DNA of 23,765 nt from Clostridiales bacterium (GTDB lineage: Bacteria > Bacillota > Clostridia > Lachnospirales > Lachnospiraceae), in assembly GCA_021204765.1 (NCBI GenBank), contig JAJPYU010000256.1, positions 1-23,765 on the forward strand, in the 5' to 3' direction. Numbering within the stretch: position 1 is the first letter of the stretch; every line of letters starts with the position of its first letter. The position numbers and the translations under genes were made by a program. Shown piece after piece: positions 14,735 to 21,469 of this stretch. A model generated the notes under the pieces. It had not been told where the DNA came from. It ran no database searches and saw only the letters and a list, made by a program, of their open reading frames with translations.

Positions 14735-16498
14735 TCAATAGTCCTGCAGGGCGTCAAATCCTTCGGCTCCGGAACTGACGCGGACGACATTCTCCACGTT
14801 GTAGACGAAGATCTTGCCGTCGCCGGCGTGGCCGGTGTAAAGAGCCCTCTTCGCTGTGTCGATGACCAGGCGCGGGGAGACCTTGGAGACCACGATCTCC
14901 ACCTTTATCTTAGGTAAGAGGTTCATCTCCATGGGAACGCCGCGGTAGGTGGCGGTGCGGCCTCTCTGGACGCCGCAGCCCAGGACATTGGTGACTGTCA
15001 TACCCATTATGCCGATCTTCGACATGGCGTCATTGAGGACATCGAAGCGGCTCTGCTTTGCGATGATAGTGATCTTCGTGATAGGGACATCGCTGGCTGA
15101 GGTAACGGAAGGATCAGGAGTGCGCAGCTCCACGGGGACTGCCTCGTCGATGGGTACTGCGTCCTCAGGGATGGCAGTAAATTCCAGTCCGGAGCCCATG
15201 CTGTTGATGGCGTTGGTCATGGCGAAGTCCGCGTAAGCGCTGGCGAGGCCGTGCTCTGACTGATCAAGGCCCATGATCTCATCTTCGGCCTTCACCCTAA
15301 GCCCGAAGATCGCCTTTATAATAAGGAAAGTGATGGCGATGCACACTCCCGCAAAGGCCGCAACTGTGAGAACACCCAGGCATTGGAGCCCTAAGAGCCT
15401 TACACCGCCGCCGTAGAAGAGTCCTGTGAGCTGCTCACCGTATCTGTTCTCTATGCTGTAGCCCGGAGCAGAGGCCGTTGCAAAGAGGCCGACGGCTATG
15501 GTGCCCCAGATACCGTTTATACAGTGGACGGCCACGGCACCCACAGGATCGTCAATGTGCAGCTTGTAATCCAAAAGCCAGACACCAAATACTACCAGCA
15601 GACCTGATACACCGCCGATGACCATGGCACCCGCCGCATTAGTGACATCGCAGGGTGCGGTGATGGCCACCAGGCCTGCCAATGAGGCGTTAAGACACAT
15701 GGACACATCGGGCTTGCCGTATTTTAACCAGGTAAATATCATACACACCACCGTGGCCACTGCGGGAGAGACCGTTGTGGTAAGGAAGATCGATCCCAGC
15801 TGATCCACGGAAGTGGCCGCGGCACCGTTGAAGCCGTACCAGCCAAGCCAGAGGATGAAGCAGCCCAGGCAGCCCAAGGCCAGGTTGTGGCCGGGGATGG
15901 CGTGTACCTTTGTGACTTTCCCGTCTTTATCTTTACTAAACTTCCCGATCCGTGGTCCAAGCATTGCCGCACCAATGAGGGCGCAGATGCCGCCCACCAT
16001 GTGGATGGCGCAGGATCCGGCAAAATCATGGAAGCCCAGCTGTGCCAGCCAGCCGCCGCCCCAGATCCAGTGAGCCTCGATGGGGTAGATTAACCCGGAG
16101 ATCACTGCGGAGTAGACGCAGTAGGAAAGGAATTTGGTACGCTCCGCCATGGCTCCCGAGACAATGGTCGCCGTCGTGGCGCAGAAGACCAGGTTGAAGA
16201 CGAAGTTGGAGAAATCGAAACTTCCGTAAGCTGTGAAGATGTCAAATCCCGGCTTTCCGATAAAGCCCAGCAGATCCTCTCCCATCAGCATTGAGAAACC
16301 GATGAGGATGAACATGACCGTGCCGATACAGAAATCCATGAGATTCTTCATGAGGATGTTTCCGGTATTTTTAGCCCTTGTGAAGCCTGCCTCCACCATG
16401 GCGAACCCGGCCTGCATCCAGAAGACCAGCGCGGCTCCGATCAGGAACCATACGCCGAAGACGTTGTTGCTGACGAAATCCATAATTTCCTGACTCAT
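14735..16498 (-). CDS. amt: ammonium transporter fused to a C-terminal PII (GlnB) domain
   Basis: Ammonium channel of the Amt/Mep/Rh family with a covalent PII nitrogen sensor; 587 aa from the chosen start. The Amt part (about 1-405, eleven predicted helices) has the pore histidines His166 (C-A-I-H-M-V) and His325 (A-V-H-C-I-N-G), plus A-E-R-T-K-F and the G-G-W-L-A-Q-L-G segments. A linker (~406-470) leads to a PII domain (~474-583) with a T-loop Y-R-G-V-P-M, L-P-K-I-K-V-E-I-V-V and T-G-H-A-G-D-G-K-I-F-V. At the position matching E. coli GlnB Tyr51 there is Met523, so classical uridylylation there is not expected. The ATG at 16496-16498 is chosen for its AAGGAGG 7 nt upstream; an in-frame TTG at 16538-16540 would start inside the attenuator hairpin. 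Amt-PII fusions are known in other bacteria; gating by the fused PII is inferred. Confidence 0.95.
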   Translation of the reverse strand: MSQEIMDFVSNNVFGVWFLIGAALVFWMQAGFAMVEAGFTRAKNTGNILMKNLMDFCIGTVMFILIGFSMLMGEDLLGFIGKPGFDIFTAYGSFDFSNFVFNLVFCATTATIVSGAMAERTKFLSYCVYSAVISGLIYPIEAHWIWGGGWLAQLGFHDFAGSCAIHMVGGICALIGAAMLGPRIGKFSKDKDGKVTKVHAIPGHNLALGCLGCFILWLGWYGFNGAAATSVDQLGSIFLTTTVSPAVATVVCMIFTWLKYGKPDVSMCLNASLAGLVAITAPCDVTNAAGAMVIGGVSGLLVVFGVWLLDYKLHIDDPVGAVAVHCINGIWGTIAVGLFATASAPGYSIENRYGEQLTGLFYGGGVRLLGLQCLGVLTVAAFAGVCIAITFLIIKAIFGLRVKAEDEIMGLDQSEHGLASAYADFAMTNAINSMGSGLEFTAIPEDAVPIDEAVPVELRTPDPSVTSASDVPITKITIIAKQSRFDVLNDAMSKIGIMGMTVTNVLGCGVQRGRTATYRGVPMEMNLLPKIKVEIVVSKVSPRLVIDTAKRALYTGHAGDGKIFVYNVENVVRVSSGAEGFDALQDY

Positions 16499-16517
16499 AA
16501 TGAAACCTCCTTTTGAC

Positions 16518-16550
16518 AAAAAATGAAGGACGTGCGTCAATGCACGTCCT
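16518..16550 (-). terminator. attenuator-type intrinsic terminator in the amt leader
   Basis: On the minus strand a perfect 9-bp stem AGGACGTGC/GCACGTCCT with a 6-nt loop (ATTGAC) is followed by TCATTTTTTG. It ends about 8 nt before the amt ribosome binding site, so transcription from the amt promoter meets a terminator before the gene. This placement is typical of riboswitch or antiterminator control. The hexaloop has A at position 1 and G at position 4, as in RNA hairpins bound by ANTAR antiterminators, but I did not find a convincing partner hairpin. Confidence 0.85.
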
Positions 16551-16567
16551 TGTGTCCCTAAACATAT

Positions 16568-16621
16568 TTTAGGTCTACGGATTGCTCCATGCTACGCATG
16601 ATCGATTCACTTAGACCTAAA
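16568..16621 (-). promoter_or_regulatory. structured amt leader element (candidate cis-regulatory RNA)
   Basis: On the minus strand a perfect 10-bp stem TTTAGGTCTA/TAGACCTAAA (16612-16621 and 16568-16577) encloses 34 nt containing an inner CATGC-GTA-GCATG hairpin (16588-16600). It lies between the amt promoter and the attenuator, within a leader of about 170 nt. The inner TGCGT could pair with ACGCA in the 3' arm of the terminator, offering an antiterminator switch. I do not recognise it as a known riboswitch class (it lacks the glnA glutamine-RNA, T-box and c-di-GMP consensus elements). Confidence 0.55.
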
Positions 16622-16674
16622 GAAAAGAGCACCGGAAGTAAAATCTTCGCAGCACCCTTGCCTTTACGAGGACA

Positions 16675-16703
16675 ATCTTAGAACTTACAAAACTAAAAGT
16701 CAA
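16675..16703 (-). promoter_or_regulatory. sigma-A-type promoter of amt
   Basis: On the minus strand a -35 TTGACT (16698-16703), a 17-bp spacer and a -10 TAAGAT (16675-16680). Transcription should start near 16668, about 170 nt before the amt ATG. Confidence 0.75.
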
Positions 16704-16768
16704 CGGCAAATCTTAATTTTCAGTAAATTCGGCAATTTGAGTAAAAAAAACAATCTAAAAGAAAAAAA

Positions 16769-16785
16769 TTGTAAAAAATTTACAA
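16769..16785. promoter_or_regulatory. AT-rich palindrome upstream of the amt promoter
   Basis: TTGTAAA-AAA-TTTACAA, a perfect 7-bp inverted repeat 66 bp upstream of the amt -35. The TGTAA...TTACA ends resemble GlnR/TnrA nitrogen-regulator sites, but the spacer is 2 bp shorter than that consensus. On the minus strand it is followed by seven U, so it could equally be a second weak terminator for the purine genes. The rest of this AT-rich stretch (16704-16818) shows nothing else that I can support. Confidence 0.35.
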
Positions 16786-16818
16786 AACAGATGCATATAG
16801 ATACTTTCAGGTAATGGG

Positions 16819-16858
16819 CAAAATTGCAGCCACCCTCAGGTAACCGGGGGTGGCTGCA
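16819..16858 (-). terminator. intrinsic terminator after the purine genes
   Basis: An 11-bp perfect stem TGCAGCCACCC/GGGTGGCTGCA (16825-16835 and 16848-16858) with a 12-nt loop, 25 bp past the AICAR transformylase stop. On the minus strand the tail is AATTTTGCCC, a short U-tract, so termination may be partial. Confidence 0.7.
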
Positions 16859-16883
16859 GACTGTTATATGACATTTTTCCGCA

Positions 16884-18065
16884 TCAGTGGTGGAACAGCC
16901 TGATCCCTGTAAAGCACATGGCCATGCCATACTTATTGCAGGTTTCTATGACATTATCGTCCCTTATGGAGCCTCCGGGCTCGGCCACATACTTCACACC
17001 GCTCTTTCTCGCCCTCTCGATATTGTCACCGAAGGGGAAGAACGCGTCAGAACCTAAGGCCACGTCGGTATTGCCGGCCAGCCAGGACTTCTTTTCCTCC
17101 ACTGTAAATACAGGGGGCTTCTCAGCAAAGGTATTCTCCCACACGCCGTCCGCCAGGACATCCATGTACTCGTCACCGATGTAGAGGTCTATGGCGTTAT
17201 CACGGTCGGCACGCTTGATCCCCTCCTTAAATTTCAGGCCAAGCACCTGGGACGCCTGACGGAGATACCAGTTGTCCGCTTTCTGTCCGGCGAGCCTTGT
17301 GCAGTGGATGCGGGACTGCTGCCCTGCACCAATGCCGATCGCCTGGCCGTGCTTGGCGTAGCATACGGAATTTGACTGGGTGTACTTTAAGGTGATAAGG
17401 GAAATGATGAGATCCACCTTCGCCTCGTCGGGGATCTCCTTATTCTCTGTGACCACATTGGAAAGGAAATCACGGTCGATCTTAAGCTCATTTCTGCCCT
17501 GCTCGAAAGTGACGCCGAAGACCTGCTTGTGCTCCACCGGGTCAGGGACATAGTCCGAGTCGATCTGAATAATAGCGTAATTTCCCTTTTTCTTGGCGGA
17601 AAGAATAGCCAGAGCCTCGTCAGTGTAGCCGGGGGCAATTATACCGTCCGATACCTCAGTCTTGATGAGCATAGCCGTATCTTTATCGCAGATGTCAGAG
17701 AGGGAAATGAAGTCTCCGAAAGAGGACATGCGGTCGGCGCCCCGGGCTTTGGCGTAGGCACAGGCTAAGGGGCTCATCTCAGTCATGGTCTCGGGAACCC
17801 AGTAGATACGTCTCTCCACGTCGGTGAGGGGGATGCCCACGGCAGCTCCCGCAGGGGAGACATGCTTAAAGGAAGTGGCGGCGGGCAGGCCGGTGGCGGC
17901 CTTAAGCTCGCGGACAAGCTGCCAGCCGTTGAAGGCGTCTAAAAAATTAATGTATCCGGGCTTTCCGCAGAGAACCTTCACGGGGAGGTCGGCTCCGCTC
18001 TCCATGAAGATGCGGGACGGCTTCTGATTGGGGTTGCATCCGTACTTTAATTCAAGTTCATTCAT
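16884..18065 (-). CDS. AICAR transformylase (stand-alone PurH C-terminal-type enzyme)
   Basis: Cytoplasmic enzyme that formylates AICAR to FAICAR using 10-formyl-THF, the ninth step of de novo purine synthesis. It is 393 aa and contains only the formyltransferase fold; the N-terminal IMP cyclohydrolase (MGS-like) domain of bifunctional PurH is absent. Visible: Y-G-C-N-P-N-Q-K near the N-terminus, the catalytic Lys67-His68 in F-K-H-V-S-P-A-G (the family K-H-x-N-P-C-G loop, here varied), a G-Q-Q-S-R-I-H segment, S-D-A-F-F-P-F, and the P-G-G-S-I-R-D motif close to the end. GGAGGG lies 8 nt before the ATG. The missing cyclohydrolase step is supplied by the gene 56 bp upstream. Often annotated purH-like. 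Confidence 0.9.
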   Translation of the reverse strand: MNELELKYGCNPNQKPSRIFMESGADLPVKVLCGKPGYINFLDAFNGWQLVRELKAATGLPAATSFKHVSPAGAAVGIPLTDVERRIYWVPETMTEMSPLACAYAKARGADRMSSFGDFISLSDICDKDTAMLIKTEVSDGIIAPGYTDEALAILSAKKKGNYAIIQIDSDYVPDPVEHKQVFGVTFEQGRNELKIDRDFLSNVVTENKEIPDEAKVDLIISLITLKYTQSNSVCYAKHGQAIGIGAGQQSRIHCTRLAGQKADNWYLRQASQVLGLKFKEGIKRADRDNAIDLYIGDEYMDVLADGVWENTFAEKPPVFTVEEKKSWLAGNTDVALGSDAFFPFGDNIERARKSGVKYVAEPGGSIRDDNVIETCNKYGMAMCFTGIRLFHH

Positions 18066-18121
18066 AGTGGTTACCCTCCAGTTTATATCTTTTATTTACA
18101 CACGTGAGATACCCTCTGTTT

Positions 18122-18835
18122 TTACTTATTCTTGTTAAGGATGCGGGTTTCATACGTACCATCCTTAATATTTATGTAACGCACAAAGAGTGACACCTTG
18201 TTGTCAGGGTTCAGGTTCTCCCAGAGGAGCACGGAGTAGGAGTCGATGTCGTCCAGGACGTCGACGCGCTCCGGCTCGCCCTCGAAGCTGGGAAGGGGGG
18301 CACCGTCGGACATGTAGGTGTGTATGAAACGGCCCTCACCGGCCAGGGGCGTGTTGTAGGCGAAAGTGTAGCGGTTGGTGGCCGCAGGGTCGCCGTCGCT
18401 GCTCTTTAAGATGGAGAGAGCGTAATTATAATTCCCGTTCTCGATGTGCATGACTCCGGAGATCCGGGGCGTGAAGTTGGGGCCATCCGGCTCAAAGGTA
18501 CGGCTCCTGAGGCTCTGCTCAAAGGTCATCTGCTTGTCCATGCCCTCATAGATGGTGTCCGTCTGGTCGCCGTTGGTGACTATGGTCTTATTGCCCAGCA
18601 CCCGCACCGGGGCGTAGATGATGAGGCTGGGATCCTCCACTTTGGACTCGTCATAGGCCTGAGTCCTGATGCCCTCGCCGTCCTCCACGAAGATGCGGTT
18701 TCTGCTGTTGGCGCTCCTTCCCATGATAAAATACGCTGCCACGGCCTTACATCCGTCCGGGCTCTTCCCCAGGACTATTCCCCTTCCCGGATAAGCATTT
18801 GATGCCAGTAATTCTGCTATTGAATTGAGTTTCAT
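18122..18835 (-). CDS. IMP cyclohydrolase (PurO-like family)
   Basis: Predicted to close the ring of FAICAR to IMP, the last step of purine synthesis, and so to complement the adjacent transformylase. It is 237 aa and soluble. The N-terminal Y-P-G-R-G-I-V-L-G segment (~16-24), the Y-F-I-M-G-R-S-A-N-S-R-N-R stretch (~35-47) and the T-P-R-I-S-G-V-M segment fit the PurO-like IMP cyclohydrolase family first known from archaea and also found in Clostridia. AAGGAG precedes the ATG by about 8 nt. It lies between UPF0210 and the transformylase with short gaps, so the three are likely one transcript. Function is inferred from family resemblance and the neighbour. Confidence 0.82.
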   Translation of the reverse strand: MKLNSIAELLASNAYPGRGIVLGKSPDGCKAVAAYFIMGRSANSRNRIFVEDGEGIRTQAYDESKVEDPSLIIYAPVRVLGNKTIVTNGDQTDTIYEGMDKQMTFEQSLRSRTFEPDGPNFTPRISGVMHIENGNYNYALSILKSSDGDPAATNRYTFAYNTPLAGEGRFIHTYMSDGAPLPSFEGEPERVDVLDDIDSYSVLLWENLNPDNKVSLFVRYINIKDGTYETRILNKNK

Positions 18836-18895
18836 GACATTCTCTCCTTCTGTTTTTATTATCTTTAGCTTTCGCGTGAAAATGAGTTCGTTACA

Positions 18896-20260
18896 TCAGT
18901 TCTTAAAGCTATGTACCGGGGCGGGTATGCGGCCTCCTCGGCTGACAAATTCATCGCAGGAGTACGCGTTCACCGGCATTATCGGGGCATAGCCCAGGAG
19001 CCCTCCGAAGTGGGCGACCTCCCCCACCCCTTTTCCGATGACGGGAATCAGCCGCACCGCCGTGGTCTTCTGGTTCACCATCCCTATGGCCATCTCATCG
19101 GCGATTATCCCGGAAATGGTCGCAGGGCTTGTATTCCCCGGCACGGCTATCATGTCCAGCCCCACGGAGCAGACGCAGGTCATGGCCTCCAGCTTCTCCA
19201 GGGTAAGGGCCCCGGCCTCCACCGCATCTATCATCCCCTGATCCTCGCTGACCGGGATGAATGCGCCGCTTAAGCCTCCCACATAGGACGAGGCCATGAT
19301 TCCTCCCTTTTTTACCTGATCATTTAATAGAGCCAGCGCCGCCGTGGTGCCCGGTGCGCCGGGATGCTCAAGGCCTATCTCCTTTAAAATGTCGGCCACC
19401 GAATCCCCTATGGCCGGTGTCGGTGCCAGGGACAGATCTATTATCCCGAAGGGAATACCCAGCATCCTGCTGGCTTCCTTTGCCACCAGCTGGCCTACTC
19501 TCGTTATCTTAAAAGCAGTCTTCTTTATAGTCTCGCAGAGGACCTCGAAATTCTCCCCTCTGGCCTCTTCTAACGCTTTCTTTACCACTCCCGGTCCTGA
19601 GACCCCCACGTTTATCACGGCATCAGCCTCTGTCACTCCGTGGAAGGCTCCCGCCATGAAAGGATTGTCATCCGGGGCATTGCAGAAGACAACCAGCCTG
19701 GCACAGCCCAGGGAATCATTCTCCGCCGTCTCTTTGGCTGTCTCCTTCACTATATGTCCCATAAGCTCCACAGCATCCATATCTATGCCGGTCTTGGTGG
19801 AGCCTAAGTTCACCGATGAGCAGACCCGCTCGGTGACGGCCAGCGCTTCCGGGATAGACTTAATGAGAAGCTTGTCACTTGTCGTCATTCCCTTGGAGAC
19901 CAGGGCAGAGTATCCGCCGATGAAATTCACGCCCACAGTGTGGGCGGCTCTATCCAGGGTCCTCGCTATCTCTACATAGTCCCCGGTCGTCTTACAGGCC
20001 GCCGCTCCCACCATGGCGATGGGTGTGACAGAAATCCGCTTATTGACTATGGGGATGCCGTAGCGCTTCTCTATGGCCTCGCCTGTGGCCACCAGATCGG
20101 CGGCGACGGTGGTGATCCTCTCATATATTTTCTTATTTAAAGTATCGAGATTCCCATCAATGCAGTCTAAAAGGCTGATGCCCAGGGTGATGGTACGGAC
20201 ATCCAGGTTCATCTGGGAGATCATGCGGTTGGTCTCGATCACTTCATAGCGGCTTATCAT
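18896..20260 (-). CDS. UPF0210 (PFL/DUF711) family protein
   Basis: Conserved 454-aa cytoplasmic protein of the UPF0210 family; its biochemical function is not known to me. The N-terminal N-L-D-V-R-T-I-T-L-G-I-S-L-L-D-C, the central I-N-V-G-V-S-G-P-G-V-V and the G-A-P-G-T-T-A-A-L-A-L-L-N-D segments are characteristic. Glycine-rich loops and several conserved Cys and Asp residues suggest an enzyme. The ribosome binding site is weak (AAAGG about 11 nt away), but the start agrees with the family N-terminus. It follows the ACT-domain gene, a pairing commonly seen in Firmicutes, which suggests that the ACT protein regulates it or shares a ligand. Confidence 0.9.
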   Translation of the reverse strand: MISRYEVIETNRMISQMNLDVRTITLGISLLDCIDGNLDTLNKKIYERITTVAADLVATGEAIEKRYGIPIVNKRISVTPIAMVGAAACKTTGDYVEIARTLDRAAHTVGVNFIGGYSALVSKGMTTSDKLLIKSIPEALAVTERVCSSVNLGSTKTGIDMDAVELMGHIVKETAKETAENDSLGCARLVVFCNAPDDNPFMAGAFHGVTEADAVINVGVSGPGVVKKALEEARGENFEVLCETIKKTAFKITRVGQLVAKEASRMLGIPFGIIDLSLAPTPAIGDSVADILKEIGLEHPGAPGTTAALALLNDQVKKGGIMASSYVGGLSGAFIPVSEDQGMIDAVEAGALTLEKLEAMTCVCSVGLDMIAVPGNTSPATISGIIADEMAIGMVNQKTTAVRLIPVIGKGVGEVAHFGGLLGYAPIMPVNAYSCDEFVSRGGRIPAPVHSFKN

Positions 20261-20283
20261 ACTGTTTCGTACCTTTCATTCAT

Positions 20284-20336
20284 ATGATGCACACGGATTA
20301 TTTATAAAAATATCATTTTCAGATCCTGTGCATCAT
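20284..20336 (-). other. long inverted repeat bridging the ACT gene end and the UPF0210 leader
   Basis: ATCCTGTGCATCAT (20323-20336) pairs with ATGATGCACA-C-GGAT (20284-20298): 14 base pairs with one bulged base and an AT-rich loop of 24 nt. It includes the last codons of the ACT gene and stops just before the UPF0210 ribosome binding site. There is no U-run after it on the minus strand, so it is not a classical terminator. Confidence 0.5.
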
Positions 20337-20597
20337 CTCGAAGATTTCTTCTCTCTGGCAGCGGATATCGACCCCGATCTCAGCACCCAGCTCATCCATG
20401 TATGCGGCGCACTCGTCAAAGGCCACCTTTGATCCGGCCATGTCCACTATCATCATCATGTTGAAATAGTCCTGGACGATGGTCTGGGAAATGTCGAGGA
20501 CGTTGACGTGTTGCTCTGCAAGGTACGTACAGATCTTCGCAATGATACCGACGGTGTCCTTGCCGACAACGGTGATAACTACTTTTGTGTTCTCCAT
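20319..20597 (-). CDS. ACT-domain protein (UPF0237 family)
   Basis: Small 92-aa protein consisting of one ACT domain (about 4-75), a fold that usually binds amino acids or other small effectors. V-V-I-T-V-V-G-K-D-T-V-G-I-I-A-K-I at the N-terminus is typical of the UPF0237/GcvR-like group. The ATG at 20595-20597 is chosen because AAGGAG lies about 7 nt upstream; the in-frame extension upstream has no ribosome binding site and overlaps the preceding gene. It starts 13 bp after the YycJ-like gene and precedes UPF0210, its usual partner. The ligand is unknown. Confidence 0.88.
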   Translation of the reverse strand: MENTKVVITVVGKDTVGIIAKICTYLAEQHVNVLDISQTIVQDYFNMMMIVDMAGSKVAFDECAAYMDELGAEIGVDIRCQREEIFEMMHRI

Positions 20598-20610
20598 GAT
20601 ACTCTCCTTA

Positions 20611-21408
20611 TCAGAATATAACGTGTTCCGAGGGTTCATCTCTCCCGGCGACCTCTATAGGGAAGTCGGAGCCTGAGTAGGGCACGTCGCTCATGGAGAT
20701 TTCCGCCCTCACGCTCTCGACGGCCAGCTGCGGGTAGTTATTTTCCTTGCTCAGATGTCCGAGGAAAATCTTTTTCATGCCATCGTGGAGGACGCAGCAG
20801 AGGAGCTGTCCGGCCGTCTCATTGGAGAGATGCCCCTTCTCGCCCAGGATGCGCTGCTTTAAGTAGAAAGGGTAGACCCCTACTTCCAGCATGTGGACAT
20901 CGTGGTTTGCCTCCAGCAGCAGCACGTCCAGCCCGGTGATCATGTTCACTACGGTCTCGTCATAGATGCCGAGATCCGTCACCACCGCCATGGATTTCTT
21001 CCCTGAATCCATGCGATAGGCCACCGGGTCGGCAGCATCGTGGGAGGTGGACACCGGAGTCACATGCATGTCTCCCACGGTGAACTTCTCGCCGGGATTT
21101 ATCTCGTGAAAGAGTCCGGCATCTACCTCTCCCAGGTAATTGCAGCGGAGTACACTGTCTATAGTTCCTCTCGTGGCGTAGACCGGAAGGCCATACTTTC
21201 TCATGATAACGCCCAGGCCCTTGATATGGTCGGCGTGCTCGTGAGTGATAAGTATCCCGTCAATGTCAGCTGTGGAAAGGCCGATGTCGTTAAGTCCCGC
21301 CTCTATGCGCTTTCCCGAAAGTCCCACATCCAGCAGCAGGTGGGTATCATCGGTCCCCGCTAAAATGCAGTTCCCGCTGCTGCCGCTGGCTATACTACAA
21401 ATCTCCAT
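20611..21408 (-). CDS. metallo-beta-lactamase-fold hydrolase, YycJ/WalJ type
   Basis: Predicted metal-dependent hydrolase or nuclease of the YycJ (WalJ) group, 265 aa. The start M-E-I-C-S-I-A-S-G-S-S-G-N-C is diagnostic of the group. The metal-binding motif T-H-E-H-A-D-H lies at residues 55-61, followed by the distal histidine in S-T-S-H-D-A-A and an aspartate in V-V-T-D-L-G. The ATG at 21406-21408 is preferred over the TTG four codons upstream because GGAG precedes it by 6 nt and it matches the family N-terminus. In B. subtilis the homolog is in the walRK locus; here it lies instead between coaE and the ACT gene. Substrate is not deducible. Confidence 0.87.
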   Translation of the reverse strand: MEICSIASGSSGNCILAGTDDTHLLLDVGLSGKRIEAGLNDIGLSTADIDGILITHEHADHIKGLGVIMRKYGLPVYATRGTIDSVLRCNYLGEVDAGLFHEINPGEKFTVGDMHVTPVSTSHDAADPVAYRMDSGKKSMAVVTDLGIYDETVVNMITGLDVLLLEANHDVHMLEVGVYPFYLKQRILGEKGHLSNETAGQLLCCVLHDGMKKIFLGHLSKENNYPQLAVESVRAEISMSDVPYSGSDFPIEVAGRDEPSEHVIF

Positions 21409-21469
21409 GTATTTCTCCAAATATTATCCGTTGCTTCACCTTTTATCCTCGTCTTTCACACATATAAAA

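Larger units (their letters stand above)
14336..15827. repeat. tandem duplication, copy 2 (1492 bp)
   Basis: Second copy of the direct repeat. It starts with the first 44 codons of mraZ (14336-14466), then a full copy of the mraZ promoter/operator region, the amt terminator, and the 3' part of the intact amt gene. The left boundary is the amt|mraZ junction; the right boundary falls within amt, where the sequence diverges from copy 1 at 15828. Confidence 0.95.

Noticed and set aside
12844..15827. Composite transposon or IS as the cause of the duplication
   Set aside because: There is no transposase, no terminal inverted repeat and no target-site duplication; boundaries lie inside two ordinary genes with 1 bp of shared sequence.
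16499..16540. Longer Amt with 14 extra N-terminal residues from an in-frame TTG
   Set aside because: The extension would be coded by the attenuator hairpin and the ribosome binding site; the ATG at 16498 has an ideal AAGGAGG and matches the family N-terminus.
16568..16668. glnA-type glutamine riboswitch in the amt leader
   Set aside because: The G-G-A-A-G-T-A motif occurs here only on the non-transcribed strand (16634-16640), so the RNA would not carry it.
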